A DNA stretch of 64,000 bases from Acanthosepion pharaonis (GCA_903632075.3 CAHIKZ030002088.1:170001-234000); one strand, 5' to 3'. Shown: positions 9,401 to 18,252, counted from the stretch's first letter. Program-made: numbers and translations. Notes: a model not told the origin generated them from the letters alone.

Positions 9401-10395
9401 GCGGTGAGGTTTAAAATCGGCACAGGCGCCGACATAAACATTATCTCAACCGAAACTTAGAAAAATCAGAGAAAAAAAAAACTTCTTTTAAAACCTGAAA
9501 ACCTTTACAAGTCCTGGAGAAATAGTCCAGTTCATTGGGGCTACCACTACAAAAGATAAGGACAAATATTATTTGGAAACATGTCATTAAATGTGTAAAG
9601 GGAGATAACTTATTGTCTTAACAAACGGCTATAAAAAGGAATGTAGTGAAACGTTTAGAGAGAATAGAACAGAGAATTTCATTTGACGCCTGTGGATGAA
9701 TGAACGGAAACCAAGTTAAAATAATTCTGAAAAAGAACGCTTTACTGTGTAACAACAGCTAGGAGAGACCCATTCCTTATTTTACCAAAGGTGAAAGAAG
9801 AATGGAGTAGATTCAGAAACGAGGGAATTATTGAAAAGGTTACAGAACCAACTGATTGGTGTACGCCTTTAGTACCTGTAATAAAAAGAACCAGAAAAAT
9901 TCGAATATGTGTAGATTTGAAGAAGCTGAATCCAGCAGTGAAATGAGGCCATTATATGTTACTAAATTTAGATATTTCGCTTAAAGTAAATGGATCAATT
10001 TTTTTCAAAATGGCTGCTATCAGCAGATTCTACCAAATTCCGTTAAGTAAAGGAAGCCATTTACTCACAACTTTGATTACTCGTTTTGAGATATTACTTC
10101 AAAAGATTACTTTTTGGTATATCAGTTCCGGAAATATTTCAAAGAAAGATGTTAGAATTATTGAAATATATGCAACGAGTCGAAACAATTGTCAACGATG
10201 TTCTAATCTACGGTAGAGTTATAAAAAAAAACACAATGAAAGACTAAAACCTGTTCTTAAAACTTTACAGAAAGCCAGACTCAAGATTAATAAAGAAAAG
10301 TGCGAATACAAAAAGACACGACGAGAAAATGTTGGACGCAGAATGTCTGGAGACAGAATTCAACCCAGCCAGGTAAGACAGGTAGGAACATTGCT
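9401..10395 (+). pseudogene. Ty3/Gypsy retrotransposon pol relic (protease and RT)
   Basis: A retroviral-type aspartic protease start reads FKIGTGADINIISTET at 9410-9458, with GTGAD in place of the catalytic DTGAD. The RT begins at 9780 with ILPKVKEEWSRFRNEGIIEK, then VTEPTDWCTPLVPVIK, RKIRICVDLKKLNPAV, LNLDI, FYQIPLSKGS, a degraded SSGN stretch and NDVLIYGRV, where the catalytic MDDVLIYG has lost its first aspartate. KARLKINKEKCEYKKT follows. Many stops and frameshifts are present. RNase H and integrase are missing and no LTR is recognisable. It is an old dead fragment. Confidence 0.85.
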
Positions 10396-10597
10396 ATTAT
10401 TATAAACAAAAATAAAATATAAGATAATAATGAAAATTATAAGTAAAATAAAATAAAATTTAAACCACGTTTAAAATAAATTAAATAGATAAAAAATAAA
10501 ATCACTCCCAGCATGCAACAGGAAAAAATACCATTTTATTGAAAGTAGAGACATTACGCCAAAAGACGTATTTTTTTTAACAGCAGGGGTTTTTTAC

Positions 10598-10790
10598 AAT
10601 GAAAGACTAAAACCTGTTCTTAAAACTTTACAGAAAGACAGACTCAAGATAAATAAAGAAAAGTGCGAATTCAAAAAGACACGAAGAGAAAATGTCTGAA
10701 AATTATAAATAAAATAAAATTTAAGCCACGTTTAAAATAAATAAATAAAAAATAAAAATAATAAAATTACTCACAGCATGCAACAGGGAC
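10598..10790 (+). pseudogene. Tandem duplicate of the Gypsy RT end and its flank
   Basis: The 100 bp at 10598-10697 repeat 10233-10332 almost exactly (offset 365). The following AAATTATAA...CCACGTTTAAAATAAA block repeats 10431 onward with a shorter offset of 268. The second unit therefore lacks about 97 bp present in the first. Both contain CAGCATGCAACAGG near their right end. This is a post-insertion segmental duplication followed by a deletion, or unequal exchange. Confidence 0.8.
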
Positions 10791-10799
10791 TGTTCCTAC

Positions 10800-11220
10800 C
10801 GGAAGAACTGAAGCAATAAATAAAAAAAAAACGTAGGAAATAAAAATAATTGAACCTTTATATGACAATAGTATTCAATGCAAATATGAATTGTAAATTT
10901 GTCAATTTGAAGGATGGTCTGAGGCGAGAAAAATCTTCTGGAGCGACACAGAAAATTAAATGTCCTTGCGCTACCAACAATACATTTTTATCATCAACAA
11001 ACTTATATATCAGAAAATAACACAATTTTGCCGCAAAAGTATAAAAATGAGGAACGAAGTATCGGTAATTGAAAAACATTCAAAATATACTGGTTTTTAT
11101 CAATTTCATCCCAAGCAAGGCAATAAAGCCACTAACACGCAAGGGTTTACTGAGTGTGAGGGAATATGGGAAAAAGAAAACATTAAGGAAAGAAAACAAT
11201 AAAAAAAAAAAACATGAATT
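10800..11220. other. Unassigned spacer
   Basis: AT-rich with short open frames. No family is recognised on either strand. Confidence 0.3.
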
Positions 11221-11224
11221 AAAA

Positions 11225-11540
11225 AGACAAAAATAACTATTGACATTACATTTACATTCTTGAAGATCAGGATTGTATGGAAAAAAAAGATAAGAGAGAG
11301 TTTAACAAGTGAAAATTGAGCGAGACAATAGAAGAGTAATCAGAAAGACAGTAGATAACGATTGACATTGCCTTTAAATTCATTGAAGATCAAATTTTCT
11401 CGTTGGAAAAAGCAAGAAGCAGGAAGAGAAGTAAACTAAGCGAAAATCGAGCGAGAACAATAGAAGAGTAATCAGGAAGACAGTAGATAACGATTGACAC
11501 TCTATTTAAATTCTTGAAGATCAAAGTTGAGTGGAAAGCA
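11225..11540 (-). repeat. 132-bp tandem repeat of a LINE 3' end
   Basis: Three units share GAGTAATCAG.AAGACAGTAGATAAC (two such blocks near 11336 and 11468), TTTAAATTC.TTGAAGATCA and a GAAGC.GGAAGAG block. Read on the minus strand the unit encodes the end of a LINE polymerase (SLPASCF, FDLQEFK, VNRYLL). So the last codons plus 3' flank of the element next door were duplicated in tandem. Confidence 0.75.
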
Positions 11541-12170
11541 AGAAGCTGGAAGAGAGTTCCACAACGAAATGTGCGTTAGAAGAAACTGCGAGTGTAGAAC
11601 CTACGGTTGCATCTAGCCATTTCAACTGTAAAAGGATGAGACCTAACTGCCAAACTAGTACGGCGCTTAAATTCGTGAGACCAAAGATTTTTCATCAGAA
11701 CAATTACCATGGAAATATTGTATTGAAATTGCCCGGAGTAGCTATATAACAGCAATGGGAAAGTGACTGGATCCGAGAAGACATGTCTGGGACGATAACA
11801 TTACAGATACTTTGGCTTTTATCAATGATCTCTAAATACCCAGCAGATCAATAGACCCGATATGGCAGCAATATTCAAAACATGGACAAATGGGCGATTC
11901 ATAAATGCGTAAGATTGTGACAAGAAAATTGTGTAGCATGGACTAACTTTCTAAGGAGAAAATCCTAGAACTGATTCAATATAGTTTATCCACTTGATGG
12001 CAGCGGAAACTGTTGGCCCAAGATAGCGCAATGAGTCAATCTCCTTGAGGTTAGCATTAGTCGTGGTGATGGATTACGGGAAAGGTTCTCTCTGGCGTAT
12101 AAAATGGAGTAGTTTTGTTTTGGAGATGTTAAGAGTAAAAACAACTATTTCTTTCCCCATAGAAAATATG
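11541..12170 (-). pseudogene. Non-LTR retrotransposon (LINE) RT C-terminus
   Basis: On the minus strand, broken frames read LKEIDSLRYLGPTVSAA near 12030, FVHVLNIAAISG (a worn CMEYCCHIWAG-type motif), PVTFPLLLYSYS, FKRRTSLAVRSHPFTVEMAR and RRFYTRSFF. This is the characteristic tail after the RT domain in jockey/CR1-type LINEs. It matches the relic at 59547-60195, including a shared CAGCAATATT...ACATGGACAAATGG region. Several frameshifts are present and the endonuclease and RT core are missing. The element ends in the 132-bp tandem units. Confidence 0.75.
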
Positions 12171-12330
12171 CGTTCTCCAGCAGGAATCGAACCTGTATCG
12201 CATATTTTCTACGAAATATCACTAACATTCAGGCCAGTAAATGTTGTCATTGTTTACGTTAAGCTACATTTCGGAGCAGAAAAATATATTGAAAAAGAAC
12301 GTCGAAAATTTGAGGATTGCTAACCGTAGT
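12163..12330 (+). mobile_element. SINE body fragment (ACATTCAGGCC family)
   Basis: It contains ACATTCAGGCCAGTAAATGTT, CATTGTTTACGTTAAG and GAGCAG, shared with 12405-12640 and the 39300-40073 tandem. A T-arm-like palindrome CAGGAATCGAACCTG lies at its left end. Confidence 0.55.
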
Positions 12331-12404
12331 ATATTTTGCGTTTATACATCAATTTTTATATACATTGTTTTTTAAATAATCGCCGGACTGAATAACATTT
12401 CAGT

Positions 12405-12645
12405 TATTATGTTGTCATTGTTTACGTTAAGGTACGTCTCTTGAGCAGATATGATCGTTCGGGAAAGATTGTCGAAGACTTGTTGATTAAAAACAGTAAT
12501 TTTGACTTTGCTAACCAGACGCTTCTCTGTAGCTAAGTGGTATAGCAAGTCAGATCATATAACGGATCCATGTAGGTCACAGGTTCGATTCCTGTTGAAA
12601 TTTCCCGAATATTCAGGTTGGTAAATTTAAATAAATTCCATCTAC
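12405..12645 (+). mobile_element. tRNA-derived SINE (ACATTCAGGCC family)
   Basis: The body block CATTGTTTACGTTAAG is followed by a tRNA-like module. The A-box TAGCTAAGTGGTATAGCA lies at 12530-12547, the B-box GGTTCGATTCC at 12582-12592, then a worn ATTCAGGTTGGTAAAT. The same order occurs in the 39300-40073 copies, so the tRNA-like promoter sits between two body blocks. The copy is dead or of unknown activity. Confidence 0.65.
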
Positions 12646-12680
12646 AAAAAAATAACATATAAAAAACACAATATACATAC

Positions 12681-12693
<13 letters not shown>

Positions 12694-12759
<66 letters not shown>
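12694..12759. repeat. (TA)n tract
   Basis: A TA run preceded by short (TACA)n, lying between two SINE copies. Confidence 0.97.
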
Positions 12760-12761
<2 letters not shown>

Positions 12762-12774
12762 AGAAAATAGTGGT

Positions 12775-12960
12775 GGAGAAATGTGGATTGATGAATCGGA
12801 GAGCTGAGTTCGAATTCAGTTGAATCCATTACATTAACCACTTACGTGCTAATACCCTTGGGAAAGGTATGAATCTTCTCCCCAGAGCTATGGGTAAATA
12901 GCAGGATAGACAGGGTTCTATAGCCTTGGATGGCAACTGGTTTAAATTCAAAACCTGATC
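12775..12960 (+). mobile_element. tRNA-derived SINE (CTATGGGTAAATAGCAGG family)
   Basis: Shares GAGTTCGAATTCAGTTG (B-box-like), ACGTGCTAATACCCTTGGG, AAAGGTATGAATC, GCTATGGGTAAATAGCAGGA and AGCCTTGGATGGCAACTGGT with the longer copy at 49915-50187. The 3' end is truncated after about 12945. Confidence 0.75.
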
Positions 12961-13052
12961 ATCCAGATCTATAAAATTTGTAGTAGGCTAACAACCTACT
13001 CACTTAAAAAACAATATCTTGCGGCACTATGTTCCTCAAGGAATTTAAAGGC

Positions 13053-13095
<43 letters not shown>

Positions 13096-13560
13096 GTAAA
13101 GTGGCTAAATGAAACGGCCAAATATAAGCAGGCGTGTACACGTGTGCTGGTGTGCATACTCAGGCAAGCAAATAAATAATCGTTAAATTTCTGCATGAGA
13201 TGTAAACGTAGTAGTGCTTAATGCGGTTATACAGAGCAAAAATATGTATTAATTAGTGCATATGCGCGTACCTACGCTTTTGGTGTGCGACTATAGTTTC
13301 GCTGCGTAGTGTGCCCAGTTCGTCAGGCACATATATATATATGAAATCTTAACTTCATTAGTCAGTTGGTGGTGACATGACGCCCCGAAGAAGACAAGGC
13401 GACGTCTGCTTCCCACGACATTTATTTACAAATGCATCACACCACGTGCTGCCCACCCTCACTGAGTCAAGAGAGTACTCGGAGGAAGCAACAGAAAGAT
13501 GTTGCCAACTCTTAATTGTTAGTAATTTTTTTCGGGGTGGGGGTAATAAAAACACCCCAT
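12961..13560. other. Unassigned stretch with a short (TA)n
   Basis: Contains (TA)n at 13056-13092 and otherwise ordinary sequence. Overlapping open frames on both strands near 13360-13560 share the same DNA and show no recognised domain. Confidence 0.3.
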
Positions 13561-13775
13561 GTGACTAAGACAGGAGTAAATAGTTGCGTTATAACATTGA
13601 TACCGGGTTGAGAAATGGTGACATCAGGAAGGTCGTTTGTAAAAATTAGATCCAACGCCGGTCCAACGATACAACCATGGGGCACCGAAAGTAAAAGATA
13701 CCTAAGGAAAGAGCAAGAATACAGTAACCGAAATTGCGAAAGTGAACACAATAAACGCGCGCTGAATTTGAACAC
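13560..13775 (-). pseudogene. LINE reverse-transcriptase palm fragment
   Basis: A minus-strand frame reads LLLSVPHGCIVGPALDLIFT followed by NDLPDV, a worn version of the jockey/CR1 RT motif GVPQGSVLGP...LFINDLP. Only this motif region is recognisable and both flanks are non-homologous by eye. It may be from the same LINE family as 11541-12170, now separated by other insertions. Confidence 0.7.
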
Positions 13776-13914
13776 GGCCCGCTTATTTCATTTTATGCGA
13801 TGTTAACCATTACTGACAGGTAGAGAACTGTAGATTAACAAAACAATCTCCAGTGTAAGATTCCAGATGTTTGCACTTAACATTTTTATCAAAGGAGAAA
13901 GGGAAAAAACTTAG

Positions 13915-13958
<44 letters not shown>
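13915..13958. repeat. (TA)n tract
   Basis: A perfect TA run. No hammerhead-like motif was noticed beside it. Confidence 0.97.
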
Positions 13959-13961
<3 letters not shown>

Positions 13962-13979
13962 AAATCGATTTATTTAAAA

Positions 13980-14415
13980 AAAGAAAAAAACTTTGTAAAA
14001 AAATAATTTTTTTTATATCATCCTTCAAGCGCATTCTTCCGCAGAGGAGTGTTCCGGCATTTCTACACTTCACTTGTATCTTTCCGCCATTGAGATCAGG
14101 CCTTCGCCCTGCGACAAATTCGCCAACTTGTTCGTCCTGAGTTCTGGCCACTTACAGACGTTACAAGGTCAGCTCATGGGAGACATTCATTTATCAACCC
14201 TTCCCTCCGTTTGATTTCATGCTTAAAGTGGGTCTTCATGAAATTATCCAGCTCGGTTTTTTGCTGCAGACATCAGGGAGTCCTCTAGTACTTCTTACTG
14301 CAATGAGGGGTTGCTGTACGCAACAGAGGATGGAGTCACAGTAACCAACTTTCAATAAACAATTTGCCTTCCAACATTTTTCAAAGTTCGCATTAATAGG
14401 AATTGATAACATTAT

Positions 14416-14416
<1 letters not shown>
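13980..14416. other. Unassigned spacer
   Basis: Moderately GC-balanced, with no recognised gene or element on either strand. Confidence 0.3.

Positions 14417-14417
<1 letters not shown>

Positions 14418-14460
<43 letters not shown>
14418..14460. repeat. (TA)n tract
   Basis: A perfect TA run 43 bp downstream, in the sense direction, of hammerhead-like motif C1. Confidence 0.97.
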
Positions 14461-14465
<5 letters not shown>

Positions 14466-14615
14466 TTTATTAAAAAAAATTTATAACATAAATATGTTAT
14501 AAAATCACTACAAAAATAGCCATTTTGTTTCAACACCCTCGGTGTCTTATCAAGTGATGATGGTGAAGATAAAATAAATGGTTTTAAAAGTTTCAAATTA
14601 ATTAACGATCCTTCG
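14461..14615 (-). mobile_element. Family C retroelement end
   Basis: The reverse complement matches 33290-33430: TTTGAAACT.TT, AACCATTTATTTT, TTGATAAGACAC, AAATGGCTATTTTT, AGTGATTTTATAACAT, ATGTTATAAATTTTTT. It carries motif C1 and ends in (TA)n. Confidence 0.6.
14504..14558 (-). ncRNA. Hammerhead ribozyme-like motif C1, full three-stem form (U3-A8 core)
   Basis: On the minus strand: ATCAC (14558-14554), core TTGATAA (14553-14547), stem II GACACC/GGTGTT with GAG loop (14546-14532) directly abutting A9 and G12, GAA (14531-14529), stem III ACAAAA/TTTTGT with an internal loop (14528-14510), A17 (14509) and GTGAT (14508-14504), which pairs perfectly with ATCAC as stem I. U4, G5, A6, A9, G12, A13, A14 and the 15.1-16.1 A-U pair all match the hammerhead consensus. 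Only C3 and G8 differ, being U3 and A8, which can pair. This is the best-formed example in the window. Confidence 0.62.
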
Positions 14616-14639
14616 CTAGGGGGAAACATTGTTACAAAA

Positions 14640-15008
14640 GCTAGAATAACCAGTCAAAATCCAAGTACAGGAAGATTCAAAAGCTTGACAACGAAATCAT
14701 GTTATAATAGCTATTCAGATCTTTAAAATACGGGTAATATTAAAAAGAATTTATACTAAGCAATAATTATAAAATTATATGATGAAATTTGATATTAAAA
14801 TTAAAAACTGCCAATTTTAAATATCAAATTTAATCACTATTAAGTTTAAAAGCTATAAAATTATTGAGAAAAGAAAAAATACATATGTTACTCAATTTAT
14901 TTCTTCGTTGAAATTACGTTCGACAAGACGCTACAATATCCGGTCATTTGACAATACATGTATATATATGGTTATTAGAATTCATTCCGTATATACCAAT
15001 TATATACT

Positions 15009-15010
<2 letters not shown>
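14640..15010 (+). repeat. Dispersed repeat shared with 33040-33240
   Basis: Shared blocks are ATGTTATAATAGCTATTCAG, TTTGATATTAAAATTAAAAA, CTGCCAAT, AATTTAATCACTATTAAG and AATACATATGTTA, in the same order as 33050-33245. The right part (GGTTATT.GAATTCATTC to the TA run) recurs at 33485-33530. It is probably the body of the family C element. No frame is conserved. Confidence 0.65.

Positions 15011-15057
<47 letters not shown>
15011..15057. repeat. (TA)n tract
   Basis: A perfect TA run. A short second run lies at 15129-15148 after a duplicated TTTTTATTAT.ATTTCAT flank. Confidence 0.97.
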
Positions 15058-15064
<7 letters not shown>

Positions 15065-15149
15065 GTTCGTTTTTATTATTATTTCATTTAGATTCCTTTT
15101 TTTTAGATTCGTTTTTATTATAATTTCATATATATATATATATATATAG

Positions 15150-15240
15150 CCAGCTTGTCTCGCTAGAACAATTACAACTGAGTAATCAGTTCGGTCCTCA
15201 CTGGGTGCCCCTACTTTCGGCCTTGTGCCACATCTAAGCT
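15150..15240 (+). mobile_element. tRNA-derived SINE, plus-strand copy
   Basis: It contains CAGCTTGTCTCGCTAGAACA, a B-box-like AGTTCGGTCCTC and CTTTCGGCCTTGTGCCACAT, the same family as 1175-1290. Its 3' end coincides with the left end of the foldback element. Confidence 0.6.
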
Positions 15241-15760
15241 ACACAGGAATTACCATGTTTCAAAAACAGAAAATAAAACTTCAAATTCAATTATAGAATT
15301 AAATTAAAGTCCCTAGTCCTGTTTCATTTTCAAGCAAATTTTGGAATAACTGATTTTGAAATTTAATGAGTTTTATAAGCACATGCAGTTCCGAAAAACT
15401 TTTTTACCGTTGAAAAAGACAAGGTTTGATGCGATAAACGGGTGTCAGTATTCGTTGAAAAAGCACCCCTAACTTACCCTACCTTAACTTAACCTCTTCC
15501 CGAGAGTAATTCATTTTTTGATACAATTAGTTGTCAGTGAAAATGAATACTCTACCGCCCCTTGTTAAAATGATTGATTTTCCCCGTATCCTTAGAAACT
15601 AATATTATAAATGTATGTGCTTATAAAACTCTGTAAATTTCAAAATAAGTTATTCCAAAATTCACTTGAAAATGAAACAGAACTAGGGACTTTAATTTCA
15701 TTCTGTAATTGAATTTGAAGTTTTAGTTTCTGTTTTTGAAACATAATAATTCCTGTGTAG
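15239..15760. mobile_element. Foldback element with 150-bp terminal inverted repeats
   Basis: The left arm (15239-15388, from CTACACAGGAATTA to TTATAAGCACAT) is about 93% identical by eye to the reverse complement of the right arm (15611-15760). The 220-bp spacer has a lower AT content and no conserved frame. The outermost bases extend the palindrome, so no target-site duplication is evident. It is a non-autonomous inverted-repeat transposon of unknown superfamily. The left arm abuts a SINE tail. Confidence 0.8.
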
Positions 15761-15889
15761 CGATGGAACCATATTTTTAAATTAGTAAATTTATAATATT
15801 TATGCTCTGCAGATTTTCATTTTCACTGTTTTGTAAAAATAAAAATAATTAATAAGACTACCTGATTATATATCTTACTGTTCTTTCTC

Positions 15890-15893
<4 letters not shown>

Positions 15894-15938
<45 letters not shown>
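15894..15938. repeat. (TA)n tract
   Basis: A perfect TA run 133 bp downstream, in the sense direction, of hammerhead-like motif F2. Confidence 0.97.
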
Positions 15939-15945
<7 letters not shown>

Positions 15946-16070
15946 GTGGAAAATATACATACATATGTATATTTTTAGAAAAACTTTTCCCAAGAGGAAG
16001 AATCCAGGTAGAACTCAATGTCTAGGACAGAGTAAGTATATAATAAAAAGGCTTAAACACTAATATTCCA

Positions 16071-16123
16071 TGGTCATAATTTATTCCATTGGAATCGTAA
16101 ATACGATCCAATTCATCAGACCT
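16071..16123 (-). ncRNA. Hammerhead ribozyme-like motif F2
   Basis: On the minus strand, core CTGATGA (16119-16113) is followed by a strong 10-bp stem II with one bulge (plus-strand arms 16088-16098 and 16103-16112), then GGAA, a TAAATTA segment and ACC pairing with GGT as stem I. It aligns with motif F1 through the shared AATAAATTAT block. The base after GAA is T rather than A and the position-17 base is uncertain, so this copy may be inactive or mis-aligned. Confidence 0.33.
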
Positions 16124-16500
16124 ACAAATTCAAAAAGAAAACAGAAAAAACACACACCATTTGCAAGTGTTGGAAGCTGTATGTATAAAATTATAGCAAC
16201 GTTCTTTATGTAAGCAGAAGGAGAATTTTCGATCACTTCATTTGTTTGCAGGATCTTGAGTATTACTTTGTGATGGTGATTTTTTAAAAACACGTATGAA
16301 CGCGCTCTGTTATAATTGTTGTAAAATTTTAAATTAGCTATGAAATATTTTGCAGAATGTTATCACAGTTACAATAAGTTTGTTTTTGTAATTTATGCCA
16401 TGAACGCCAACGCCCTGAATGGAAACGGCTCGTGGAAGATGTTCGCCAATTAAATTATTAACCTTTGTATTTGTTTTTTGTATGAATAATTCATGAATTT
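16124..16500. repeat. Mixed spacer with a partial family E end
   Basis: 16410-16500 repeats 16960-17045 (CGCCAATTAAATTATTAACC, TTTTTTGTATGAATAATTCA). The remainder is AT-rich and unassigned. Confidence 0.45.
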
Positions 16501-16769
16501 GTAAATTAATTGCACCTTTATTGAAATTTTAAATAACTGATCCAAATGCAACTTTTGGATAATAGCCTCTTTGCGACATTACTGTAATTATTGAACAATA
16601 AAGTTCATGCCATTTTTTGACAGAAAATTTACCAGTAAAAAAGGATTCGCTAATCACCATATTTGTATAAGAACGCACAATTGTAAAAAAATTAAATTCA
16701 AACTCAGCGTTGCGACAGCACGATTCCAAAAAAAACAATAACTCATTTCTAATAGCATTTTTTCGGATT
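16501..16769. other. Unassigned AT-rich spacer
   Basis: Open frames here are short and show no recognised domain. Confidence 0.3.
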
Positions 16770-17041
16770 ACAACAATACATATATTTTCGTTGTCCCTTT
16801 TATTACTGAGAGAAAAATGAAGAACAAAATCTATTCCATACCTGAGGATGTCTGTATGAATAGACGAAAGCTTGTAAAAAATAATAAGAACTCATGCAAC
16901 AGAAATTTATAGAAACAAGGATCTTTTCATTCATAAACAGGTTCGGGGTTTTTGTATATTATTTGAATTGTTCGCGACGATGGATTTTCGCCAATTAAAT
17001 CATTAACCTTTGTATTTTTTTTTTGTATGAATAATTCATGA

Positions 17042-17060
<19 letters not shown>
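16770..17060 (+). mobile_element. Short retroelement terminal unit (family E), plus copy
   Basis: The plus-strand counterpart of 2500-2765. It runs from TTTCGTTGTCC through the hammerhead-like motif and ACAGGTTCGGGGTT to TTTTTGTATGAATAATTCAT, then an imperfect TA-rich end at 17041-17070. It has no coding sequence. Confidence 0.55.
16839..16885 (+). ncRNA. Hammerhead ribozyme-like motif E2
   Basis: TAC (16839-16841), core CTGAGGA (16842-16848), stem II GTCTG/TAGAC (16850-16854 with 16861-16865), GAAA (16866-16869), palindromic AGCT stem III, U17 (16873) and GTA (16874-16876) pairing with TAC. Stem II has a G-U pair where copy E1 has G-C, which preserves the helix. The core is canonical, with an extra T before stem II. 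Confidence 0.5.
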
Positions 17061-17072
<12 letters not shown>

Positions 17073-17082
17073 AAAAATATGT

Positions 17083-17210
17083 TTCGGCCTTCTTCAGGTG
17101 GTTAGAATATCCAAGTTTTCTCCACTGCCTTAACTGCGTATTGAATTCACAAATCTTTTGGGTCCTTGCAAATGATCAAATTAGCATGTTTTTTATCCAC
17201 TGTGCCAAAA
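17083..17210 (-). mobile_element. Partial SINE copy, inverted
   Basis: On the minus strand it carries GGCACAGTGGATAAA, CAGTTAAGGCAGTGGAGAA and CCACCTGAAGAAGGCCGAAAC. Together with the plus copy at 17218 it makes a head-to-head inverted pair separated by a poly(A). Confidence 0.6.
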
Positions 17211-17217
17211 AAAAAAG

Positions 17218-17395
17218 GACATATGGCACAGTGGATAAAGAGTGTGAGTTCAATGCCCGGTTAAGGCAGTGGAGAAGGGAATTAACAGGAGATAACTGAT
17301 AACTGACACCCATTAAACATGGCACGTGGAACTAGAACAGTCTACCCCAGTGAGCGAAATAAAGGGTTCAGTTCGACATTCCAACCACCTGAAGA
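17218..17395 (+). mobile_element. SINE, GGCACAGTGG family
   Basis: The head ATGGCACAGTGGATAAAG (A-box-like) is followed by GTGAGTTCAATGCCCGGTTA (B-box-like), GGAATTAACAGGAGATAACT, CATGGCACGTGGAACTAGAA, CCCCAGTGAGC and a CCAACCACCTGAAGAA tail. Further copies lie at 8928-9125 and 61198-61375. A tRNA-derived origin is likely. Confidence 0.65.
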
Positions 17396-17763
17396 AATAA
17401 GTTGACTGTCATGGAATGACCACCCCAATCGAATTTGTGCGGGATGAATTGGACCGCAAAGTCAGAAATTGATCTATGGCAGAATCCTTGTAGACGGTAT
17501 TAAAAACGGCAAAATATTTCAAGTGAATATTTGCTTTCATTGACTGAAAGAATGCCAAGAGAATACTCAAAAGTTATCAAGGCGAGAGGCGGCCATTTTG
17601 ATCAATCTCATATTTAGCATTTTTCATATTTTTATTTTCTTACAGAATAAAAATATGTTACGGAATGTAGGCTGTTATACATTTAATAAATATTTACCTA
17701 AAAACTCTGAGTTATTTCCTTTCTATAAGTTTTTTTTAAAAACAATGTTACGTGTTCTTTATC
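17396..17763. other. Unassigned spacer
   Basis: Ordinary sequence with no recognised element. It ends at (TA)n 17764-17818. Confidence 0.3.
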
Positions 17764-17775
17764 AATATATATATA

Positions 17776-17818
<43 letters not shown>
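17764..17818. repeat. (TA)n tract
   Basis: A TA run with one interruption. It is the downstream end of the minus-strand family D1 unit. Confidence 0.97.
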
Positions 17819-17823
<5 letters not shown>

Positions 17824-18060
17824 GAAGAGGTTATAGTAATTCCAACGAGAGAAAAATTTTTATATAAAATAAAAGAGAGAAACCGGAACCGTTTTGGGAT
17901 GTAATTTGGATTTTTTTTTAAAATAATATATTATGCTTTATTTTCCATAATTTCGCCACACGGGTTTCCGGTCTCGTGACCTTCATCAGGCAAAGGAATT
18001 AATTTTTCTTATGTTTTTCGATGTGAAATATTCTCGATATTAGACATTCTCTTTTTTGTG
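17819..18060 (-). mobile_element. Family D retroelement unit 1
   Basis: Minus-strand order: a 5' block AACACACAAAAAAGAGAATG, ATATCGAGAATATT, the hammerhead-like motif, AATTATGGAAAATAAAGCAT, AATCCAAATTACATCCCAAA, CTCTCGTTGGAAT, then (TA)n. The same order is found in D3 (20440-20744) and D4 (38085-38345). No reading frame is present. Confidence 0.6.
17947..17997 (-). ncRNA. Hammerhead ribozyme-like motif D1
   Basis: On the minus strand: CTTTGC, core CTGATGA (17989-17983), A, stem II GGTC-ACGA-GACC, G, GAAAC, CCGT, GT, G at position 17, then GCGAAA. Stem I pairs TTTGC with GCGAA(A) through C-G, G-C, U-G, U-A, U-A. The G at position 17 violates the rule of no G before the cleavage site, so this copy is probably inactive although the fold is kept. 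Confidence 0.45.
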
Positions 18061-18061
18061 T

Positions 18062-18247
18062 GTTAGTGAAAAAAAATGTCTTCCTTGACCTGGCAGTGAA
18101 AAAGTTCTGCGTTAAGGGTTTGCCTGATGAATGCCGCGAGACCGGAAACGCGTGTATCAAAATTATGGAAAATAAAACATAATATATTATTTTTTTTTAA
18201 AAAATCAACATTACAACTAAAAACGTTAAATGGTTTCTGGGATTTTT

Positions 18248-18252
<5 letters not shown>
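18062..18252 (+). mobile_element. Family D retroelement unit 2
   Basis: A plus-strand unit placed head-to-head with unit 1. It contains the hammerhead-like motif, AAAATTATGGAAAATAAAAC, ATCAACATTACAACTAAAAA and (TA)n. The CTCTCGTTGGAA block before (TA)n is missing, so its 3' part is truncated. Confidence 0.55.
18117..18166 (+). ncRNA. Hammerhead ribozyme-like motif D2
   Basis: GGTTTGC, core CTGATGA (18124-18130), A, a weakened stem II TGCC-GCGA-GACC, G, GAAAC (18145-18149), stem III ACGCGTGT, A17, then TCAAAA. Stem I keeps G-C and three U-A pairs, with a C-U mismatch next to the core. The core is canonical. Confidence 0.48.

Noticed and set aside
12524..12600. A functional tRNA gene
   Set aside because: A- and B-boxes are good, but there is no paired acceptor stem and the module is embedded in a SINE body shared with other loci.
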